A stretch of 64,000 bases of DNA, from contig CM077831.1 in assembly GCA_039720395.1 (NCBI GenBank), positions 1,151,001-1,215,000 on the forward strand. The letters run 5' to 3'. The notes under the pieces are model-generated. The model was given only the letters and a program-made list of their open reading frames with translations. It searched no databases and was not told the origin of the DNA. The translations under genes were made by a program, and so were the position numbers. This DNA comes from Liquidambar formosana. Taxonomy: Eukaryota; Streptophyta; Magnoliopsida; Saxifragales; Altingiaceae. Position 1 is the stretch's first letter. Every line of letters begins with the position of its first letter. Of this stretch, positions 57,815 to 64,000 are shown in pieces.

Positions 57815-58522
57815 GCCATGTCAGCTTAAGCCCATTTTTGACCCTTTCGACTTCCAAATGCGTTTCCGGGTTCAAATCAACTCCGATTTTGACGAAACGA
57901 AAGCCAAAACGACCGTGTTTCGAAGGGGAATGTAATTTGAGTCACTTGAGGGTAAGAAACCCTAGCCATGGCTGCATGGTTGGGTCCTACGAAGGTGGTT
58001 AACCGCTATGCCTCACCATCGCTTAGCTTAGGTATGCACATAGGGTCGCACCGAGTGCTTTCCAATTCGAAATTCAACCTCCCTAAACACATTTGGGGAT
58101 GAAATTAAGACCCATCAAGGTCAAATGAGTAGTCATAGAGTGAAAATCATGAACCAATTCGGGCTAACCCGAAGTAGGTCTCTTAGCCAACCTGAGCCTT
58201 ATTGAGCCATTCTAATCCCGAACCATCAATTCATCGAATTGAACCCACAAATACCTCAAATGCATCCATATGAACTCCTATTGACAACTTGGAGATCATT
58301 TCAAGGTCAAATGGAAAGTTTGTGACCAAAAAGACGATTATGCCCCTCAAGTCACAAAAGTTCTTATTAAACCTCAAGATCAACTCCAAATCGAACCAAA
58401 ATTCATACACATCATCCTTAGGACTCTGAAAACTCAATGAAAAAGACTAGACTCAAAAAAGGAAACAAAAAGATACATGATATGATAAACCCTAGCTAAG
58501 GTGGCAAAAATGGGGTGTGACA

Positions 58523-58658
58523 CTGCCTCTACCCACTTAGTGAAGTAATCGATAGCCACCAAGATATACTCATACCCATTGGAGGCCTTCGGTTTAATCT
58601 GCCCAATTATATCTATTCCCCACACTGCAAAGGGCCAAGGCGACGACATGCTTGTCAA
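58523..58658 (-). pseudogene. Element B pol, integrase core N-terminal part
   Basis: Continuation of 35010-35762 on the far side of element C. Minus-strand reading gives SSPWPFAVWGIDIIGQIKPK, then GYEYILVAIDYFTKWVEA. The Asp in GIDIIG is the first catalytic residue of the DDE core. The fragment is cut on the right by copia D at 58659. The other half resumes beyond C without loss at the TSD. The zinc-finger part, RT and gag of B are not in the window. Confidence 0.9.
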
Positions 58659-60317
58659 TGTTAGGATTATGCCCTAGAGCCAATCATGGAGATGATTGTT
58701 TAGGGATTAGGAACAATCAATTGATTTCATTTATATATGTCACATTTATTATTGATTTAATAAAAGGGCTTATTCTATTATGTTTATATGCATCATTTAT
58801 ATTTACATAATATGTCCATGGAGTTAGAGTTGAGAATATGAAATTACAAAGGGTTGTAATTTTGAGACTGTAAATATATCTCTGTACTAAACTCCTAAAT
58901 CATTCCTAGTTGAAGGTTCACTATGATAGACAGTAATGAACCATAGGACTAGCACTTGTTAGGTTGACTCTATAGGAGGATAGCTAGTCTCAAGCTATTT
59001 GTGTGGAGACACTACAACCAACAAGTAGGTGCCTATTATAAGAATAGGTACACTGAATGTGACCAAAGATATGAGATAAACTGAATGGAGTTTTAACCTG
59101 CCTATCAATCAGTTTCTCATTGTTATAGTGGTACAAGTAATCCTTAGACCTGAGACACTATGGTTGTCTTATACATGTAGCTTTAGAAGTTTGATAACAC
59201 TAAGTGCAGATCCTATTCAGGGGTCAGTAAGGGTGTTCATTGGCCCTACTGCTATGTGTGTGAAGGCATGTGAGTGATCAACAAGGAATCCATCACTCTC
59301 AGGAAAAAAAGAGTGAATGTCTCATACAGCATTCATTGAATATAACTCATTAAATCCATGGGCCCATGGTAGAATGAATATGGAAAGGAGTTTCCATAAG
59401 TTCATCATTGAGTTGATATTAATGAATGAGTATAAAGTAATTGAACTAGGGACTTGACAGACTTCCATGTCCTATTAGTTCAATTGGAGACATTGTGTTG
59501 ATGGAAGGATGGAATTATAACCTGTAAACTATAACAGAAGGGTTCTTTGTAAATGACTATTCACCTCATTAAGGACCACACCATGAGCCATATGCTAGGT
59601 ATTACTCATGGTTAGTAGAAGTCCTAATTGATATAAATGAGTTATAATCAATTAGGGAATTGAAAGGAGTTTCAATTAGACCCTTAATGGAAAGTGTTCC
59701 ATTGTGCACAACTTGTGCTGTTCCTACTACTTGATGATGTGAACCCAATGGGTCACACACTGATCATGCTAAGAGAGCTTGATTGTCTATGAGAGAAAGG
59801 GTATAAGTGATTAAAGAAAAGTTCTTTAAGGGGCTAATTTGTATTTGATGCAAACTAGTGGGCTAATTGTGTAATTAAGAGTAATTACACAAATTAGATT
59901 AGGGTTTGGACTCCCCCCTTGGCCGGCCCTATTAGTGGGCTATATAATGCCCACTATAAGGTGATGACATTATCACAATCACTCCTCCCCAAGTGCTGGC
60001 CGAATTCTCCCTTGGAGGCTCTCTCTTTCTCTCTCTCTTCTTCACCTCTAGCAACCCTAAGGAAGAAGAAGGAAAGGCCAACTTGCTCAAGCTAGGTGTG
60101 GATACTGTTGGAGGTAGTGCACTTGGACTGCTCAATCAGAAGACAAAGCTTGGAGCATAAAGGAGAAGACTTGTTCAACTGTAAGTACCCTAACTCTCTT
60201 GGTAGTTAGGTTTATGGTTTTTGTATTAAGCATAATTAAGATTCATGGGTTTGGGAATCAAAGGAAAAATTTTAAATTCCGCCTTTGTATTTTTCCTCTC
60301 TAGTTTGATTCCCAACA
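58659..60317 (+). repeat. 5' LTR of copia D (1659 bp)
   Basis: TGTTAGGATTATGCC...CCCAACA. TATA box TATATAA at 59941-59947. The GTCACAC palindrome of copia 1 and 2 is not present here. Confidence 0.94.
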
Positions 60318-60318
60318 G

Positions 60319-60331
60319 TGGTATCAGAGCC
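60319..60331 (+). other. Primer binding site of copia D
   Basis: TGGTATCAGAGCC, a perfect initiator tRNA-Met site. Confidence 0.93.
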
Positions 60332-63300
60332 ATGATTATGCCTAATACAAACTGCATGTGGGCTGTAATTTATGGTAAAATTGATTGGTTTAATGAATTA
60401 AAATTTTGTTCATGCATAAAGCTTGGTTCCCTCTCATGGCCGAACCTGGGGTTTATGAACCCTAGGTTAATTCTCCTTCTACTCCTCTTCTAAAATAGTT
60501 TTAGGGCTGCTGGTTATTCAAAAGTTGAATGGGGATTGAGTTTGGAGAAGATGATGAACAGTTTTTATGATAGTCATGAAAAATCGTTATCTTGTTTTGC
60601 ATGCCGAAATCCGAGTTCTTCTCCAAAATTTTCGAGCCATATATGGTTAAAAAGCTCTTTGAATCAGCTTTACAACCCAACAAATGGTTCGTCAATCCGA
60701 GTTTTGTAGTGAAAGTTATGAATTTTTTACTACAGGCTGTCAGGGAAGACAGTTTTGCTCGGGAATGATGTAACAGCCACAATTGTGAGTTTTTGATGGA
60801 GATCAAAAGCATGGCAATGGTTGCCACCACTTGGGTTATGTTCTAGACATGGTAGGAAAGGGTTCCCAGGCATTCGGATGCATCATAATTGGATTATGAT
60901 TCTAGAACAGAAGGAAGAAGGAGAAGACCACCATGTTTTGAATCTGGGTTTTAGAATCCTAGGGTTCTTGCTACTGTTGTGATCAGATACTTCTGTAAAA
61001 TTGATGAATAATCATTATAGGATGATGATTTATGATGTTTAGATCATATTCTTTAATAATCAAAGGAGTCTTGATGCATAAAGAATCGAAAAGTTTGATT
61101 TCTTGGAAGAACACAGCAGGCTGTTTTTCTGCAGAAAGTCATCAATGGAGTTTTGTTCATATCTTGAGCTAGGGAACTCCAAATTGCATGAAAACAATTT
61201 TATTAGTTTCCTAAGACATGTAGGATGCTAGGAAAAATAATTTGGTAGCCTGAATTAATCATCTTGCTGGGTTTTAAATCAATTTGTGATCATGGACAGT
61301 ATGCTGTCAAATTCTGGATAGCCTACTGTTCTTGAATTGTTTAGAACAATTGGGGATGATTTGATCATCCAAACCACTTCAATTAGCTTAGTAATTCATG
61401 TAGGGACATGATACAATAGCTGGTTTTGTTGGTGGGGTCAAATTGTTAAGTTTTAGAAACTTTTGTGACCTTGGAGGTCCTCCAATGGTGGTGCCAGCAC
61501 TGGGTTCAGGAAACCCTAATGTTCTTTGAAGAAGACAGCCCTCTTGGCCACTCCACACATGCCCATGGGCTTGGCCCACACCCTGGCTTGAGTTCCCCTT
61601 TGCTGGCCATGGCCTCCCATGGCCTGGCCAAGCCATGGCAACCTTGCCTAGCCATGGCAGCCCACTATAGGTGGCGGCAGCCTTAGGGTTTCTTAGGAAA
61701 CCCTAATTCCCTTTAATGATGAAACCCTAAATCTATTAATGGCATTAATTAAAACCCTAATTGAGCAATTAATTACCATAATTAAAGTGTTTAATGATTG
61801 GTCATTAATTGACCAATCATGGTTTAATCATTAGGGTATAATTAATTGCATTTATGATGTCTAGGGTTTAGGGTTTAGGAAACCCTAATTCATATTAATT
61901 AAACCCTAATTCTATTAATGCATTAATTAACAACTAAACCTAGTAATTAATGTGTCTAACCTAGGGTTAAATGATTGGTCATTAATGACCAATCATGATC
62001 ATTAATGGTTTAGTAATTAATCATTGGCATTTAATTGGTTTAAGGTTTAGGGTTTTAGAAACCCTAATTAGTGCATATTAATTAGGAGTAATTAATATCC
62101 TAGGTGGCATTAATTAAACCCTAATCCTAATCATTAATACCGAATAAACCTAGGGTTTAAATGATTGGTCATTAATTGACCAATCATAAGGCATTTAATG
62201 CATTAGGGTTACACTTAGGGTTTAGAGTTAATGCATTTAGGGTTTAGGGTTTTAGGAAACCCTAATGCACTAATTAATTAATAAAATGATTCTATTTAAT
62301 TCCAAAATTGATTATTTAATTAATGGTGATTAATTTTATATTGTTTTAAATGGTTTAAAACACAATTTAGGATTAAATAAAAATCTGGAAATTTTAATTA
62401 AATAAAATTGTTTTGTTTAATTAAAAAGATCCTAATATTTGATATTAGAGTTTAATTAGGGGACTTTAAATGTTTCAATTGATTTGATTAATTGAAATTA
62501 AATGTCTTAAATGTTAAGACTTAATTAATTCAGGAACTTATGCATCTCCTAATAAGATTAGGACACATTAATGAGATTAATGAAAACCAATCAATAGAGT
62601 TACCATAAATGCCCAGATGTTTATTGCTTACAGTTTTTCCTTTATTATGCAATGTGATTGTATGGTTATGGATGGATGATGATTATGGACTATACCCTTA
62701 AACCAATTGTGATTGGCCATCTTATGAATGGGTTGTATTATTTTCAAGAGTTGTAATTTAATTATGGTGATGTAATTATTTATTTTGGGGCTTGCATGCC
62801 ACCTTCTTCTCTCTCTCTTTCGTTCTCTTATGTACCCCACATTCCCCTTATGTATCCCTTTCTTTAAATTATGTAAATGTTATGTAATCGAGAGCGCACT
62901 AAGGAGCATGGTGGACCTAAACAAGCCTATGGTGGAGACCATCAGGCTAATGGAGGAGATTGAAGGACTTGAAAGCTTGGAGAAGACTTTCAAGAGAGCA
63001 TGCTATGTTTTGAATGAATGTTTTACGATCACCTACACCCACCTTAGACCTAGGATTCAATTCATTGGCTTGGATTGAATCCTCTTAAGGTCCATAATCA
63101 TCATAGTGGGAGCTTTTAATGAGATTAATAGTGATAGCTCCAAATCCAAAGATCGTTATATGTCACCTTATAGGGACTAATATCGATAAGTGGATTATAT
63201 ATATATAATGTTGTTATATATTTCTTATTTAAATGCATGAGATGTATGTTAGATTAGTTAATTTGATGAGACCCTTAAAACCCCTCTCTTTTAATATTAA

Positions 63301-63862
63301 GTTGGAAATGGAGAATACAATAGGGAATGGATTCTTCATTGCCTTCTATCATTATAGGATCATCTAACGTCCCTTAATGTGGGTACCTGGCTGCAGACAT
63401 GTAGGAGCTACCCATATTAAAGATATTACTTGAAACTATCACATATGTAGATATCATGGGGTGCCTAAGCTGGTATATACCAAGAAACTAACATGTGAGG
63501 TATATATTTGGTGAAACATACTTGTGTGAATGATGGGTTTAACTTAACTAGGGAAGTATTCCAAGAAACTAACATGTGAGGAGTATGTACCCTAGAGGCA
63601 AAATAATTGGAACTTGCTTATGAAGCAATAGACAAAGAGTTGTCTTCTTACTATAGGTTAGAAGTCAAGAAACTAACATGTGAGGCTTCTAGGTCATAGT
63701 GGGACCCCAATCCCCATTAGGAATAAGATTCCCGAATTCCATTAGAGGGTGTATGGAATTTGATAAAATAGTGGGAGGTACCATATGATTAAAGACCCGA
63801 TCGTTATGGATTAAAAATGAAATCTAATTCTCTATTTTAATTTTTATATGTAGTTCATTGAA
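60332..63862 (+). other. Copia D leader, non-coding
   Basis: About 3.5 kb. Palindromes at 61794-61820, 61971-61996 and 62161-62187 (arms ATGATTGGTCA.../...TGACCAATCAT) are interspersed with AAACCCTAA motifs (61690-62270). Four AAGAAACTAACATGTGAGG-type motifs lie in 63480-63690. No sense gene. Confidence 0.72.
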
Positions 63863-64000
63863 ATGGCTCACCTCAACCCGTTATCCAAAATATTGGACAT
63901 CAACCGTTTGACTGGACCAAATTGTCTTGATTGGCTTAGGAATCTAAAAATTGTTTTGGATTCCAAGAATCTTACCTATGCACTTCATAATCCACTTCCC
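63863..64000 (+). CDS. Copia D gag, N-terminus (cut by window end)
   Basis: First 46 codons of a copia gag starting at ATG 63863. It reads MAHLNPLSKILDINRLTGPN, then CLDWLRNLKIVLDSKNLTYA, the conserved N-terminal pattern of plant copia gag (L...L.G.N...W...L...L). Open to the window edge. The same region is mutated in copia 1 and 2, whose versions begin near 24985 and, on minus, near 49530. What follows, including pol integrity, cannot be seen. Confidence 0.85.
   Translation, partial: MAHLNPLSKILDINRLTGPNCLDWLRNLKIVLDSKNLTYALHNPLP

Larger units (their letters stand above)
35763..58522 (-). mobile_element. Tat-like element C, gag-only, with nested copia 2
   Basis: Full-length by its ends: LTRs of 3086 bp at 35763-38848 and 55437-58522, perfect 5-bp TSD CTGCC (35758-35762 and 58523-58527), tRNA-Arg-like primer site 55416-55433 and PPT at 38849. 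Minus-strand order: 5' LTR, leader (holding copia 2), gag, long non-coding region with a remnant of the pol end, hairpin array, PPT hairpin, 3' LTR. Without copia 2 it is about 13.0 kb. Protease, RT, RNase H and integrase are absent, so it is non-autonomous (like the gag-only plant elements called TR-GAG). I counted about three differences between the LTRs, so it is young. It splits element B's integrase. Confidence 0.94.
55437..58522 (-). repeat. 5' LTR of element C (3086 bp)
   Basis: Same length as the 3' LTR. Differences I found: C/A near 37645/57319, C/T near 37812/57486, C/T near 38198/57872. Confidence 0.96.
9637..58658 (-). mobile_element. Tat-like Ty3/gypsy element B (interrupted host element)
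   Basis: The oldest large element of the window, minus strand. From its 3' end: 3' LTR 9637-12537, PPT at 12538, 80-bp tandem repeats, antisense PMD and DUF7745-like genes, a non-coding stretch, then the end of pol. It is split by Athila (14152-31194), element C (35763-58522) and copia D (from 58659). The 5' LTR, gag, protease and RT are not in the window. Continuity is supported by exact 5-bp TSDs around Athila and C and by reading frames that resume on the other side. It is inserted in DUF7745-like gene A; the left TSD would be CAGTG (9632-9636). Tat lineage is inferred from the long LTRs, similarity of its LTR to C and the antisense extra genes. Confidence 0.75.
58659..64000 (+). mobile_element. 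Copia element D, 5' part
   Basis: Plus-strand Ty1/copia element running off the right edge: 5' LTR 58659-60317, primer site 60319-60331, ~3.5-kb leader, start of gag at 63863. The left flank GTCAA (58654-58658) would be the TSD; its partner is outside. Closely related to element F, which lies inverted at the left edge. The only copia in the window whose visible gag start is open, so it may be from the autonomous branch. Confidence 0.92.

Noticed and set aside
1..64000. Large inverted repeat formed by 1-3257 and 58659-62300
   Set aside because: Explained by two separate insertions of the same copia subfamily (F and D) facing outward; no sign of a single palindromic rearrangement.

Overview
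This window is plant nuclear DNA, probably from an angiosperm and most likely a eudicot. It is AT-rich and intergenic, and built almost entirely of nested LTR retrotransposons. I see no ordinary single-copy host gene and no rRNA or tRNA gene. The plant signs are Ty1/copia LTRs next to an initiator-Met tRNA primer site (TGGTATCAGAGCC), an Athila-type Ty3/gypsy element with a tRNA-Asp primer site (TGGCGCCGTTGCCGGGGA), Ty3/gypsy elements with ~3 kb LTRs and a tRNA-Arg-like primer site (probably Tat lineage), and genes for a plant mobile domain (PMD) protein and a DUF7745-like protein. The species cannot be told from the sequence.

Layout from left to right. 1-3257: 5' end of a copia element (F, minus strand). 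It cuts the gag of Tat-like element E (3258-7915, minus), whose 5' LTR is 4862-7915. E sits in the last exon of an older PMD gene (7916-7994), which is followed by a broken DUF7745-like gene (8450-9636). That gene is cut at 9637 by the 3' LTR (9637-12537) of a large old Tat-like element, B (minus). B's internal region follows: PPT, an 80-bp tandem repeat, an antisense multi-exon PMD gene (13189-32900), an antisense DUF7745-like gene (33373-34659), then the end of pol (35010-35762, continuing at 58523-58658).

B has been hit three times. An Athila element (14152-31194, minus, TSD CTTGA) splits its PMD gene. A gag-only Tat-like element C (35763-58522, minus, TSD CTGCC) splits its integrase. A copia element D (58659 to beyond 64000, plus) cuts it again. 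Athila carries copia 1 in its gag (19861-29555, plus, near-TSD ATGGA/ATGGG). C carries copia 2 in its leader (44958-54671, minus, TSD AGGTG). By-eye LTR comparisons agree with the nesting: about 7 substitutions plus a 2-bp indel in ~1.2 kb for Athila, 8 in 1659 bp for copia 1, about 3 in 3086 bp for C, and none noticed for copia 2.

How the parts relate. Most elements here look unable to move on their own. Athila has lost RT, RNase H and the integrase core. C has gag only, with an internal stop. Copia 1 and copia 2 share the same decayed pol, including one stop codon I could check in both. They must have used proteins from relatives elsewhere. The most unusual content is non-coding and structural: (i) an array in C of 18-nt dyads (5-bp arms, 8-nt loop) in which all five pairs change with compensation; (ii) an 80-bp palindrome present both in LTR U3 regions and just upstream of the antisense DUF7745 genes; (iii) an intron-containing PMD gene carried antisense inside a retroelement; (iv) a hairpin kept beside the PPT in two elements; (v) repeated near-perfect palindromes among telo-box motifs in the long copia leaders.
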